Positions 1 to 7,233 of a DNA stretch of 19,676 nucleotides are shown in pieces; position 1 is the first letter of the stretch, and the number at the start of each line of letters is the position of its first letter. The notes under the pieces are model-generated. The model was given only the letters and a program-made list of their open reading frames with translations. It made no database searches and had not been told where the DNA came from. The DNA is from Oscillospiraceae bacterium (GTDB lineage Bacteria; Bacillota; Clostridia; Oscillospirales; Oscillospiraceae): contig JAKSQI010000007.1 of the NCBI GenBank assembly GCA_024404215.1, forward strand, positions 1-19,676. Direction: 5' to 3'. Made by a program: the position numbers and the translations under genes.

Positions 1-257
1 ACCCCGGCAGCCCGGGCGGCCTTTTTCAGGTCAAGGGTCTCTGCCACGGGAATGACAAACACGAAATGTTCCCCCTTGGGGCTTTCGGCTACCAGTGTTT
101 TGAACACCTGTTCCACGGGCTTGCCGATGAGCCTGGCTGCAGTGACCCCGTCGGGCACCTGATCCTTAGCCAGCGGGACTTCAAGGTGGGAGCAGGGGAT
201 CCCGGCCCCTTCCAGCAGGCGGATGACGTTGGTTTTTTCTTCTTTGTTCTTTGCCAT
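1..257 (-). CDS. ybaK: YbaK/EbsC-family Cys-tRNA(Pro) deacylase, N-terminal part (cut by window edge)
   Basis: Trans-editing enzyme that hydrolyses Cys-tRNA(Pro) mischarged by prolyl-tRNA synthetase. Only the first 85 codons lie in the window; the gene runs off the left edge. The protein opens MAKNKEEKTNVIRLLEGAGI and carries the family-like stretches DGVTAARLIGK, VEQVFKTLV and FVFVIPVAETLDLKKAARAAG, which hold the conserved Lys of the FKTLV element. The start at 257 is preceded by AGGTGA overlapping the stop codon of the upstream membrane ORF, so translation is probably coupled to it. Base composition here is about 64% G+C in the lines counted, above most of the window. The family call is by recognition of sequence pattern and is fairly secure; the exact substrate is inferred. 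Confidence 0.85.
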   Translation of the reverse strand, partial: MAKNKEEKTNVIRLLEGAGIPCSHLEVPLAKDQVPDGVTAARLIGKPVEQVFKTLVAESPKGEHFVFVIPVAETLDLKKAARAAG

Positions 258-261
258 GATG

Positions 262-1164
262 TCACCTCAGGATATAGATGGAAATGAGAATGCAGGCCAG
301 ACCAAGCACCACACCAAGGGTAAGGGGTTCGCCAAAGGCGAGAATACCTACGAGGGAGGCTACTACCGGCTCGATGCTGGCCAGAATGGAGGCCGTGCCG
401 CTGTCGCCCAGATCATGCAGACCCTTGGTGTACAGCAGATAGGGGAGAACCGTGGAGAAAACCATCAGGCACAGGTACATGACGATGGCTCTGGGGGAGG
501 CGGCGATTGTAGCCAGATCTTCCGGCTTGGTGAGCACGGCAGAGCCGATGCCTGCCACCAGAAAGGTGTAGAACGTAACGGTAAAGGGCTTGTAATGCAC
601 CAGCGCATATCGGCCGAAGATGGAGTACAGGGCATAGAACAGGCCGCTGCCCAGACCCATCAGCAGACCGGCTAGGGGGAGTAGCCAGGTATGGGTACAA
701 GCAGGAAGAAGAAGGACAAAAGCCAGCGTGGCACCGTAATCCTGCGCATTTGACAGGCAAAACAGACAAAAGGCGAGGAAAGCAGAAAGAAGGCCGGAAA
801 GTCGACTTCCTGTCAACTGGCAGGCTCCAAGCCAAGCGACCGCACTCCCTATGGCAACTGTAAGGCAGTGGGGAAGGGAATTGGAAAAGGCCTGCCAAGT
901 AACTGGACCGGTTAAGCAGAAGGGAAGTGTTCTCAGAAGAATGGCTGCAACCAAAACGATGAGAGCAAGTAGCGGGTCCGCCCTTTTGGCTAAGGCTACT
1001 GTATTCACATCAAAGGCTGCGGGCTGGGCAACACGATGAATCCATTCCGTTGTACCTGCCTTGGGGCGAGCAGCTAAACCTGCGAATATAAGAAAAATGG
1101 CATAGAGAATCCATAGAAGGCTTCCAAAAACCAAAGGAGTGTTAAAGGAGGAGTATAAAGTCAT
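262..1164 (-). CDS. Hybrid membrane protein: non-EamA N-terminal half, EamA (DMT) C-terminal half
   Basis: A 300-residue, strongly hydrophobic protein. Residues from about 163 to the end are a textbook second EamA repeat of the drug/metabolite transporter superfamily: GSGLFYALYSIFGRYAL, VTFYTFL, STVLPYLLYTKGL, ASILASIEPVVASLVGIL and FGEPLTLGVVLG. Residues 1-160 do not look like the first EamA repeat. They contain a charged loop (about 32-62), further membrane spans, and a TGSRLSGLLSAFL...NAQDYGA stretch that recalls polytopic GT39/PMT-like glycosyltransferases. Full DMT proteins of this length have two EamA repeats, so one is missing here. The start at 1164 has AAAGGA about ten bases upstream and a candidate promoter at 1198-1226. 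Whether this is a genuine fusion, a degraded gene or an assembly join near 670-700 cannot be settled from sequence alone. Transport substrate unknown. Confidence 0.6.
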   Translation of the reverse strand: MTLYSSFNTPLVFGSLLWILYAIFLIFAGLAARPKAGTTEWIHRVAQPAAFDVNTVALAKRADPLLALIVLVAAILLRTLPFCLTGPVTWQAFSNSLPHCLTVAIGSAVAWLGACQLTGSRLSGLLSAFLAFCLFCLSNAQDYGATLAFVLLLPACTHTWLLPLAGLLMGLGSGLFYALYSIFGRYALVHYKPFTVTFYTFLVAGIGSAVLTKPEDLATIAASPRAIVMYLCLMVFSTVLPYLLYTKGLHDLGDSGTASILASIEPVVASLVGILAFGEPLTLGVVLGLACILISIYILR

Positions 1165-1197
1165 TAAAGGGAAATCCTTTCCATTTCATTACACATT

Positions 1198-1226
1198 ATC
1201 ATATCAAAAGACAACGGAAAAAGCAA
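1198..1226 (-). promoter_or_regulatory. Candidate sigma-A promoter for the EamA-hybrid/ybaK pair
   Basis: On the minus strand TTGCTT (1226-1221) and TATGAT (1203-1198) are separated by exactly 17 bases. It lies between the dnaJ terminator and the start of the membrane ORF, which supports independent transcription of that ORF and ybaK. Confidence 0.5.
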
Positions 1227-1259
1227 TCCGACATGCTAATTCGTCCATAAATCAGGGGA

Positions 1260-1293
1260 CAGCAGAAAAGACGCAGCTGCAAGCAGCTGCGTC
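1260..1293 (-). terminator. Intrinsic terminator of the hrcA-grpE-dnaK-dnaJ operon
   Basis: A perfect 10-bp stem, GACGCAGCTG with a 4-base loop and CAGCTGCGTC, lies at 1270-1293, 13 bases past the dnaJ stop. On the minus strand it is followed by TTTTCTG. It marks the end of the heat-shock operon. Confidence 0.8.
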
Positions 1294-1305
1294 AAAACTG
1301 AAGTT

Positions 1306-2436
1306 TTATTTTTTCTTGTGTTTTTTGAATGGATTACGGGGTTCTTCGTTTTCTTCTCCGCTGAGTTCACCCAGCTTACGAAGCAGTTCCTTCTGCTCAT
1401 GGCTAAGCTTTGTTGGGGTAACAACGGACACGGTAACATACTGGTCTCCCCGTCCGCCTCCCCGAAGATTGGGAATGCCCTTCCCGCGCAAGCGGAATAC
1501 GGAACCAGTTTGGGTTCCTTCCGGAATGGTGTATTTGACCAGGCCATCCAGTGTGGGAACCTGGAGCTCTGCACCTAAAGCCGCCTGCACAAACGAGATA
1601 GGCATTTCGTAAAAGACAGCATTGCCGTCACGACTGAAGTGTTCATGGGGTTCAATGGAAACGGTTACATAAAGGTCTCCATTCCCGCCTCCGTTTCGGC
1701 CAGCATGACCCTGACCGTGCAGATTAATGGACTGACCATCATCAATACCGGAGGGAATAGTAACCGTCAGCTTTTTATTGTGGCGAATGAGACCATTACC
1801 TTTGCATCGCTGGCAGGGTTGGTGTATGATTTTGCCCTTTCCGCGACAGGAAGGACACTCTGCCTGAGACTGCATGACACCAAAAGCAGCACGTTGCTGA
1901 GTATAAATCATACCGGATCCGTGCCACTGAGAGCAGACCTCTGCTGTTGTACCTTCAGCACAGCCTGAACCGTGGCACTCATCGCAGTTTTCTATACGGG
2001 ATACCTGAATTTCCTTGGTACAGCCAAAGGCAGCTTCTTCAAAGGTGATGGAAACACCCGTAACAATACGTTCCCCCTGTCGAGGGCCATTTCGATTGGT
2101 GCGGGAGCTTCCTCCAAAGCCACCTCCAAAAATGGAACTGAAGATATCACCGATATCATCAAAGCCGCCAAAGCCTCCGCCAAAACCGCCGCCAGCACCA
2201 AAATTGGGGTCAACTCCAGCGTGACCGTACTGATCATAACGGGCCTTTTTGTCGGCATCAGAGAGAACCTCATAGGCCTCGTTTACTTCCTTGAAACGGG
2301 CCTCGCATTCCTTGTCGTCAGGATGAAGGTCCGGATGGTATTGCTTTGCCATCTTGCGGAAGGCTTTTTTTATTTCATCGTCCGAGGCACCTTTGGATAA
2401 TCCCAGCACCTCATAATAATCGCGCTTTTCAGCCAT
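1306..2436 (-). CDS. dnaJ: Co-chaperone DnaJ (Hsp40) with one altered zinc-finger motif
   Basis: J-domain co-chaperone that delivers unfolded clients to DnaK and stimulates its ATPase in the cytoplasm. A 376-residue type I protein: J domain 1-70 with HPD at 34-36, Gly/Phe linker about 79-110, zinc-finger region 151-216, then C-terminal substrate-binding domains and a Lys-rich tail. Of the four CxxCxGxG repeats, the first (C151/C154), third (C194/C197) and fourth (C208/C211) are intact. The second reads CSQWHGSG, with W171 where the second Cys belongs (codon TGG at 1924-1926). Motifs 2 and 3 form zinc centre II in E. coli DnaJ, so this centre would lack one ligand. The start at 2436 is chosen for GGAGGA upstream and the canonical MAEKRDYYEVLG opening; an in-frame ATG at 2460 would add eight atypical residues. 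Last gene of the heat-shock operon. Confidence 0.96.
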   Translation of the reverse strand: MAEKRDYYEVLGLSKGASDDEIKKAFRKMAKQYHPDLHPDDKECEARFKEVNEAYEVLSDADKKARYDQYGHAGVDPNFGAGGGFGGGFGGFDDIGDIFSSIFGGGFGGSSRTNRNGPRQGERIVTGVSITFEEAAFGCTKEIQVSRIENCDECHGSGCAEGTTAEVCSQWHGSGMIYTQQRAAFGVMQSQAECPSCRGKGKIIHQPCQRCKGNGLIRHNKKLTVTIPSGIDDGQSINLHGQGHAGRNGGGNGDLYVTVSIEPHEHFSRDGNAVFYEMPISFVQAALGAELQVPTLDGLVKYTIPEGTQTGSVFRLRGKGIPNLRGGGRGDQYVTVSVVTPTKLSHEQKELLRKLGELSGEENEEPRNPFKKHKKK

Positions 2437-2510
2437 ATTGACTCCTCCATGGTTGATCATCTAGGGCTGCCTATATATCAGCAGCCAACAGATGTGCTCT
2501 AGGGCCGTGA

Positions 2511-2540
2511 AACCGGGAAGGGCTAATGCCCTTCCCGGTT
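2511..2540 (-). other. Strong hairpin between dnaK and dnaJ without a U-tract
   Basis: A perfect 13-bp stem (AACCGGGAAGGGC, 4-base loop, complementary arm) starts 9 bases after the dnaK stop. On the coding strand it is followed by TCACGGCCC rather than T residues, so it is not a standard intrinsic terminator. A weaker pair, GGCTGC/GCAGCC, lies at 2464-2485. The elements could set mRNA stability, processing or partial attenuation so that dnaK is made in excess of dnaJ; that role is inferred. Confidence 0.6.
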
Positions 2541-2548
2541 AAATTCTT

Positions 2549-4393
2549 TTACTGATCGTCTACGACCTCATAATCGGCATCGTAAACATCACCCTGGGGC
2601 CCATTCTGAGGACCGGCCTGAGGACCACCCTGAGGACCACCCTGAGGACCACCCTGAGGATTGGCCTGCTGATACATTTTTTCACTCACAGCATAGAAAG
2701 CCTTCTGCAGTTCCTCTGAAGCGGACTTGATGGCCTCCGTATCGGAACCGGACAAAGCAGTCTTAACCTTGGCAACGGCAGCTTCAATGGCGCCCTTATC
2801 GGCAGCATCCAGCTTGTCACCCATTTCACTCAGTGTCTGTTCGCTCTGGTAGACCAGTTGTTCGGCAGAGTTGCGGGTATCAACCTCTTCCTTACGCTTG
2901 GCATCCTCGGCAGCATACTGTTCAGCTTCACGGACAGCACGCTCAATGTCATCCTTGGACAGATTGGTGGAGGAGGTAATAGTGATATGCTGTTCCTTGC
3001 CTGTGCCCAGGTCTTTAGCAGATACATTAACAATACCATTTGCATCAATGTCAAAGGTTACTTCAATCTGGGGAACACCACGGCGTGCGGGAGCAATGCC
3101 ATCCAAATGGAAACGTCCCAAAGACTTGTTGTACTGAGCCATTTCACGCTCACCCTGCAGTACATTGACTTCAACAGAGGTCTGGTTATCTGCTGCAGTG
3201 GAGAATACCTGACTCTTTTTTGTGGGGATAGTGGTGTTGCGCTCAATCAGCTTGGTGAACACACCGCCCAAGGTTTCAATACCCAAGGACAGGGGAGTAA
3301 CATCCAGCAGCAGAATGCCTTCTACATCGCCTCCAAGAACACCGCCCTGAATAGCTGCACCGATAGCTACGCATTCGTCGGGGTTAATGCCCTTGAAGGG
3401 ATCCTTGCCGGTGATATTCTTTACAGCTTCCTGAACGGCAGGAATACGGGCAGAACCACCAACCAGAAGAACCTTGCTGAGTTCAGTAGCCTTCAAACCG
3501 GAATCGGACAGCGCCTGATTGACGGGGCCCATGGTGGCCTGGACCAAGTGAGCGGTGAGCTCGTTAAACTTGGCACGGGTCAAGGTCGTATCCAAGTGCT
3601 TAGGACCAGTGGAATCTGCGGTGATGTAGGGCAGATTGATGTTAGCGGTGGTCACGCCGGACAGAGCGCATTTGGCCTTCTCGGCTTCCTCACGCAGACG
3701 CTGCATAGCGACCTTATCCCCGGACAAATCAATACCGGTTTCGTTCTTGAACTGGTCAATCAAATATTTGACAATGCAATTATCAAAGTCATCGCCGCCC
3801 AGGCGGTTGTTACCGGCAGTAGCCAGAACCTCAATAACTCCGTCGCCGATTTCCAGGATGGAAACATCAAAAGTACCACCACCCAGGTCGTAGACCATAA
3901 TCTTCTGCTCATTTTCCTTATCCAAACCGTAGGCCAAAGCGGCAGCCGTAGGCTCGTTAATGATACGCTTTACTTCAAGACCGGCGATACGGCCAGCGTC
4001 CTTGGTGGCCTGACGCTGAGAGTCGGTGAAGTAGGCAGGAACCGTGATAACGGCTTCGGTTACAGTGGTTCCTAAATAGCTTTCTGCATCACTCTTAAGT
4101 TTCTGCAGAACCATGGCAGAAATTTCCTGAGGAGTGTAGGCCTTGTCGTCAATGGTAACCTTGTAGTTGCTGCCCATTTCACGCTTGATGGAGCTGATGG
4201 TACGGTCGGGGTTGGTAACAGCCTGGCGCTTGGCAACCTGGCCTACCATGCGTTCACCATCCTTAGCAAAAGCTACAACGGAAGGGGTGGTGCGAGCACC
4301 TTCAACGTTGGCAATTACTACAGGCTCACCGCCTTCAATAACGGATACACAAGAGTTGGTTGTACCCAGGTCAATACCGATAATTTTTCCCAT
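2549..4393 (-). CDS. dnaK: Molecular chaperone DnaK (Hsp70)
   Basis: ATP-dependent chaperone that binds exposed hydrophobic segments, working with DnaJ and the nucleotide exchange factor GrpE encoded beside it. The 614-residue protein has the normal Hsp70 plan. The N-terminal ATPase domain carries GIDLGTTNSC (phosphate 1), VYDLGGGTFDVSIL (phosphate 2) and VLLVGGSARIPAVQ (adenosine). Then come the DVTPLSLGIETLGG linker/substrate-domain start and a helical lid. A low-complexity tail of GGPQ-type repeats (about residues 578-601, coding bases 2591-2662) precedes the acidic terminus DYEVVDDQ. The length suits Gram-positive DnaK, which lacks a short ATPase-domain insertion found in proteobacteria. 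The start at 4393 follows GGAGGAATTTATT. It is 52 bases downstream of grpE and expected to be HrcA/CIRCE regulated. Confidence 0.98.
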   Translation of the reverse strand: MGKIIGIDLGTTNSCVSVIEGGEPVVIANVEGARTTPSVVAFAKDGERMVGQVAKRQAVTNPDRTISSIKREMGSNYKVTIDDKAYTPQEISAMVLQKLKSDAESYLGTTVTEAVITVPAYFTDSQRQATKDAGRIAGLEVKRIINEPTAAALAYGLDKENEQKIMVYDLGGGTFDVSILEIGDGVIEVLATAGNNRLGGDDFDNCIVKYLIDQFKNETGIDLSGDKVAMQRLREEAEKAKCALSGVTTANINLPYITADSTGPKHLDTTLTRAKFNELTAHLVQATMGPVNQALSDSGLKATELSKVLLVGGSARIPAVQEAVKNITGKDPFKGINPDECVAIGAAIQGGVLGGDVEGILLLDVTPLSLGIETLGGVFTKLIERNTTIPTKKSQVFSTAADNQTSVEVNVLQGEREMAQYNKSLGRFHLDGIAPARRGVPQIEVTFDIDANGIVNVSAKDLGTGKEQHITITSSTNLSKDDIERAVREAEQYAAEDAKRKEEVDTRNSAEQLVYQSEQTLSEMGDKLDAADKGAIEAAVAKVKTALSGSDTEAIKSASEELQKAFYAVSEKMYQQANPQGGPQGGPQGGPQAGPQNGPQGDVYDADYEVVDDQ

Positions 4394-4445
4394 AATAAAT
4401 TCCTCCTGATAGAAATTTGAATATACTGCAAATTAGAATGAGAGT

Positions 4446-5024
4446 TCAGTTTGCTACCTGAACCATGGAATGTCGAATGACTTTATCACCGAGCTTGAAG
4501 CCCTTCTGGAACTCCTGAACAATTTCCTGAGCGCCATGGGTATCGTCATCTACATGCATAACTGCATTATGAAGATTGGGGTTAAAGGTTTCACCCACAG
4601 CGGGAATTTGAGAAACTCCCATGCCTTCAAAAATGGTTTTAAGCTGGCTCATAGTCATTTCAACGCCTTTATAAAAGGCCTCGTCGGAGCAAGGAGCGGA
4701 CAGCGCACGCTCCAAGTTGTCATAAACCGGAAGCAGTTCGGAAACGGCAGCGGAGCGGATATCTACCCGCAGTGCATCCCTTTCCTTTAGACTGCGCTTG
4801 CGGAAATTATCATATTCAGCGGCAAGGCGTAGGTATTTATCCTGCTCTGCCTTAAGACGAGCTTCCCATTCCGCTTCCGGATTAGATTCAATTGGGCACT
4901 CCTCAGCGCTTTCCTGTGTTTGCGTTTCCGATACCGTCTCTGCTGCTGTTTCGGGCATGGCTTCGTCGGCTTGGGTTTCCGGTGACGTGTCTTTTTTCTT
5001 TTTAGTGTTTGCCAAAGGGTTCAT
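4446..5024 (-). CDS. grpE: Nucleotide exchange factor GrpE
   Basis: Cytoplasmic dimeric factor that releases ADP from DnaK. The protein is 192 residues if it starts at 5024. Residues 1-55 are an acidic, low-complexity, probably disordered N-terminus. After this comes a long helix (EARLKAEQDKYLRLAAEYDNFRKRS) typical of the GrpE coiled-coil stalk, then the beta-domain with FNPNLHNAVM and the C-terminal KGFKLGDKVIRHSMVQVAN. The start is uncertain: AAGGAG abuts the ATG at 5024 with no spacing, whereas the in-frame TTG at 5015 (codon 4) lies nine bases after it and is likely the true start. It begins 13 bases after the hrcA stop and belongs to the CIRCE-controlled operon. Confidence 0.96.
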   Translation of the reverse strand: MNPLANTKKKKDTSPETQADEAMPETAAETVSETQTQESAEECPIESNPEAEWEARLKAEQDKYLRLAAEYDNFRKRSLKERDALRVDIRSAAVSELLPVYDNLERALSAPCSDEAFYKGVEMTMSQLKTIFEGMGVSQIPAVGETFNPNLHNAVMHVDDDTHGAQEIVQEFQKGFKLGDKVIRHSMVQVAN

Positions 5025-5037
5025 CTCCTTGTGAGGA

Positions 5038-6099
5038 TTATTTGCGGAAATCGTCGTTATCGCCCATAAGCGTAAAACCTCCGCTGAGCAGCCAGCTTAG
5101 CCCCTGTGCAATATAGGAAAGCTTGGAAGCTACCTGGGTATAGTCCATGCGGGTAGGGCCGACTACCCCAATGATTCCTTCCATGTCATCTCCAACATGA
5201 TAGCGGGCCACAACTACGCTGCTGTCTTTAAGCTCATTGGCCAGGTTTTCCGGGCCAATAGTAATACGAGTGTTTCCGAAGGTATCCGGTGCAGGCAGCT
5301 TTAGCAGCTCTGACTCGTTGCTGAGATACTGGAGAATTCGCTGAGCTTTTTCTGTATCCTTGAATTCCGGATGCTCAAGCAGATGAGAGGCACCGGCCAA
5401 ATAGGATTCATGGGATTTATTTGCCAATAAAATTTCAATGGCAAAGCCGACGGCAATGGATATCAAACCGAGAGTGTCACCAAGGGAACGCTCTGCTGAC
5501 AGAATCAAGTCTGAGGTTATCTGCGCTTCCGTCAATCCTGTGAAACGGGCATTCAAAATGGCGTTAAGCTTGTTGAGCATATCTGAGCTTACTTCAAAAT
5601 GAAGACGAATCAGTTTGTTTTTTACGGTGTCGTCGGAGAGCATTGCAACAATAATAAAGGCATGGATATCAATGGGGATAATAGCAAAGCGCTCTATGGT
5701 GCATTCATGGATTTTAGCCGTAAGAGCATAGGCGGGATAATTGGTAAGCTGTGAGGTTAGCCGACCGGCCTCGGAAATGATGCGGTCCAGCTGCTGAACC
5801 TTGTTGCGCAGCATACTGTTAATCAATTCCGTATCCTCAATAGAAAGCCGCTGGCGTTCCATCAGCTCATTGACATAAAGGCGGTATCCTAATGTGGTTG
5901 GAATACGGCCGGCGGATGTGTGAGGATGCTCCAGAAGACCCATGGTTTCTAAAGCACTCATTTCGTTACGAATGGTAGCCGATGAAACCTTCAGGTCACA
6001 GGCATCTACCAGCGATTTGGAGCCTACCGGCTCTGCTGTGGCAATATAGCGTTCAACAACGGCTCGCAATATCTGCTTTTTACGATCGCTCAGTTCCAT
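5038..6099 (-). CDS. hrcA: Heat-inducible transcription repressor HrcA
   Basis: Repressor that binds CIRCE operators and represses chaperone genes, with GroEL needed for its active fold in studied species. 353 residues. The N-terminal winged helix-turn-helix (about 1-75) has LSDRKKQILRAVVERYI, PVGSKSL, SSATIRNEMSALE and the HTSAGRIPTTLGYRLYV signature. The central GAF-like dimerisation domain follows, and near the C-terminus are IIGVVGPTRMDY and the ending LSGGFTLM. The start at 6099 is preceded by GAGG at 8 bases. A perfect CIRCE and sigma-A promoter sit just upstream, so hrcA autoregulates its own operon. First gene of hrcA-grpE-dnaK-dnaJ. Confidence 0.98.
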   Translation of the reverse strand: MELSDRKKQILRAVVERYIATAEPVGSKSLVDACDLKVSSATIRNEMSALETMGLLEHPHTSAGRIPTTLGYRLYVNELMERQRLSIEDTELINSMLRNKVQQLDRIISEAGRLTSQLTNYPAYALTAKIHECTIERFAIIPIDIHAFIIVAMLSDDTVKNKLIRLHFEVSSDMLNKLNAILNARFTGLTEAQITSDLILSAERSLGDTLGLISIAVGFAIEILLANKSHESYLAGASHLLEHPEFKDTEKAQRILQYLSNESELLKLPAPDTFGNTRITIGPENLANELKDSSVVVARYHVGDDMEGIIGVVGPTRMDYTQVASKLSYIAQGLSWLLSGGFTLMGDNDDFRK

Positions 6100-6132
6100 A
6101 AGAAAAACCTCAAAAGGGGGAAGCTTACGACT

Positions 6133-6159
6133 TTAGCACTCTTGATGTTTGAGTGCTAA
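6133..6159 (-). promoter_or_regulatory. CIRCE operator (HrcA binding site)
   Basis: A perfect copy of the consensus inverted repeat, TTAGCACTC - 9 bases - GAGTGCTAA. It lies 33 bases upstream of hrcA and immediately downstream of the -10 element, so bound HrcA would block transcription at or near the start site. Confidence 0.98.
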
Positions 6160-6162
6160 TAC

Positions 6163-6191
6163 AATGTAACACTATCCCGGATAACTGTCAA
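6163..6191 (-). promoter_or_regulatory. Sigma-A promoter of the heat-shock operon
   Basis: Minus-strand TTGACA (6191-6186), a 17-base spacer, and TACATT (6168-6163). The expected start site falls at the upstream edge of the CIRCE element. Confidence 0.85.
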
Positions 6192-6229
6192 GGGATGTAG
6201 GGGAAGTTTTTAAAATGTTCATACTTGGA

Positions 6230-6270
6230 TAATTAAACAGGCACCGCTATACGTGATGCGGTGCCTGTTT
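6230..6270 (-). terminator. Intrinsic terminator downstream of ribU
   Basis: A perfect 13-bp stem (AAACAGGCACCGC and its complement, 10-base loop) lies at 6235-6270, starting 6 bases beyond the ribU stop. On the minus strand the stem ends in TTT followed by AATTATCC. It separates ribU from the hrcA promoter. Confidence 0.8.
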
Positions 6271-6276
6271 TTGGCT

Positions 6277-6996
6277 TTATTTAGCTTTACGGAAAAGAAC
6301 CGACTCCAAACGCTTATAGAGCAAGAATGTGAAAACGGAAACTACAATGCCCTTTAAAAGGTTGAAAGGGACAACTGCATAGAGAGCCAAAGTAGAAACA
6401 CTGGTAATGGCTGGGTTTACAGCAGTTCCCATGCCAATAAGAACTTCCATGGGCAGGCCATAGAGCTCGGCGAATTTGGGCAGCAAATAAACAGCGTTGA
6501 AGAGGCTTCCAAACGCAGCCATAATCAGAGTGCCAACCAGCATGCCAACAACAGCACTTTTCTTACTATTATGAAAATGATAGATTATAGAAGCGGGAAG
6601 AACCAAGGTACAGCCGACTACAAAGTTGGCAAAGTCACCGACAAAGGCAGTAGTGGTTCCCTTGAGAAGCAGCTTGAGGACGACCTTCAGGAGTTCACAA
6701 ATAACTCCGGCTGTGGGCCCCAGATAGAAAGAACACATGAGCACAGGAAGCTCGCTCAGGTCCATCTTATAGAAGGAGGGAGCAAAAAAGAGAGGAATCT
6801 CAAAAAGCATGAGGACAGCTCCCACAGCGGCGAATATCGCAGTAAAGACAATGCGCCTGGCTCCTTTGGTTCTAGCGGAAACTTTACAGAGGAAATGCTG
6901 AGCCAGCCAGGCAACAAGTGCAATAGCTACTACAACAATTGCTGCTACAAGTAGGAAGGTTAAGTTTTCTTTCGCGGTTTCTAAAAGCTTTGACAT
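6277..6996 (-). CDS. ribU: ECF transporter riboflavin-binding S component RibU
   Basis: Membrane substrate-binding subunit of an energy-coupling factor importer for riboflavin. It needs a shared EcfA-A'-T module encoded elsewhere. 239 residues from the chosen start. The core matches RibU: FEIPLFFAPSFYKMDLSELP, FYLGPTAGVICELLKVVLKL, LLKGTTTAFVGDFANFVVG, then further membrane spans and a basic tail. An extra N-terminal span (about 11-33) precedes the usual RibU core, making it longer than the roughly 190-200 residues typical of the family. The start at 6996 has AGGAGG at 8 bases; the upstream in-frame ATG at 7026 lies inside the terminator hairpin of the leader and is unlikely. An FMN riboswitch upstream independently supports riboflavin/FMN specificity. 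Confidence 0.93.
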   Translation of the reverse strand: MSKLLETAKENLTFLLVAAIVVVAIALVAWLAQHFLCKVSARTKGARRIVFTAIFAAVGAVLMLFEIPLFFAPSFYKMDLSELPVLMCSFYLGPTAGVICELLKVVLKLLLKGTTTAFVGDFANFVVGCTLVLPASIIYHFHNSKKSAVVGMLVGTLIMAAFGSLFNAVYLLPKFAELYGLPMEVLIGMGTAVNPAITSVSTLALYAVVPFNLLKGIVVSVFTFLLYKRLESVLFRKAK

Positions 6997-7007
6997 GATG
7001 AATGACC

Positions 7008-7040
7008 TCCTAAAATAGAAATGCACCCGTCAACGGGTGC
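7008..7040 (-). terminator. Expression-platform terminator of the FMN riboswitch
   Basis: Hairpin GCACCCG - 4-base loop - CGGGTGC at 7023-7040, followed on the minus strand by ATTTCTATTTT and directly by the ribU AGGAGG. FMN binding would be expected to favour this terminator and lower ribU expression; the mechanism is inferred from position. Confidence 0.7.
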
Positions 7041-7082
7041 AACTAAAGTGGAGAAAAACAACAAACATGCCAAAGGCCCTTG

Positions 7083-7190
7083 TTCTTCTTTCATCCAGAC
7101 TTTAACTGTCGGTACCGGAATTAAACCAGTTCAGCGCCTAAGCGCTCGCGGACTATACCGCCGATCGGGAATTTCACCCTGCCCCGAAGA
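7083..7190 (-). ncRNA. FMN riboswitch (RFN element) controlling ribU
   Basis: The minus strand carries the conserved RFN core in order: CTTCGGGGCAGGGTGAAATT, CCCGATCGGCGGTATAGTCC, GCGAGCGCTTAGGCGC, CTGAACTGGTTTAATTCCGG, TACCGACAGTTAAAGTCTGG and ATGAAAGAAGA. The closing helix pairs TCTTC at the 5' end with GAAGA at the 3' end. It senses flavin mononucleotide. Position between the promoter and ribU and the following hairpin suggest transcriptional control. Confidence 0.97.
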
Positions 7191-7197
7191 CACGTAC

Positions 7198-7226
7198 ATT
7201 TTAGCATTTCCTGGACTGCATCGCAA
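7198..7226 (-). promoter_or_regulatory. Promoter of the FMN riboswitch-ribU transcript
   Basis: Minus-strand TTGCGA (7226-7221), 17-base spacer, TAAAAT (7203-7198) with an extended -10 TGC in front. Transcription would begin just before the riboswitch. It is back to back with the promoter of the DUF1273 gene. Confidence 0.8.
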
Positions 7227-7233
7227 GGCCTTT

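Noticed and set aside
66..675. Plus-strand open frames opposite ybaK and the EamA-hybrid gene
   Set aside because: Low-complexity, Gly/His/Gln-rich translations with no ribosome sites; the minus-strand products have recognisable families.
2591..2662. Short tandem 12-base repeats that could suggest a CRISPR or minisatellite
   Set aside because: They encode the in-frame GGPQ-type C-terminal tail of DnaK, a normal low-complexity feature; there are no spacers.
2858..4075. A 405-codon open frame antisense to dnaK
   Set aside because: Long antisense frames opposite dnaK are a known by-product of its codon bias. This one has no promoter or ribosome site that I see and no recognisable domain, while the dnaK frame is unambiguous.
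6997..7026. Upstream ATG of ribU giving ten extra residues
   Set aside because: It falls inside the riboswitch terminator stem and lacks a ribosome site; the ATG at 6996 has AGGAGG at ideal spacing.
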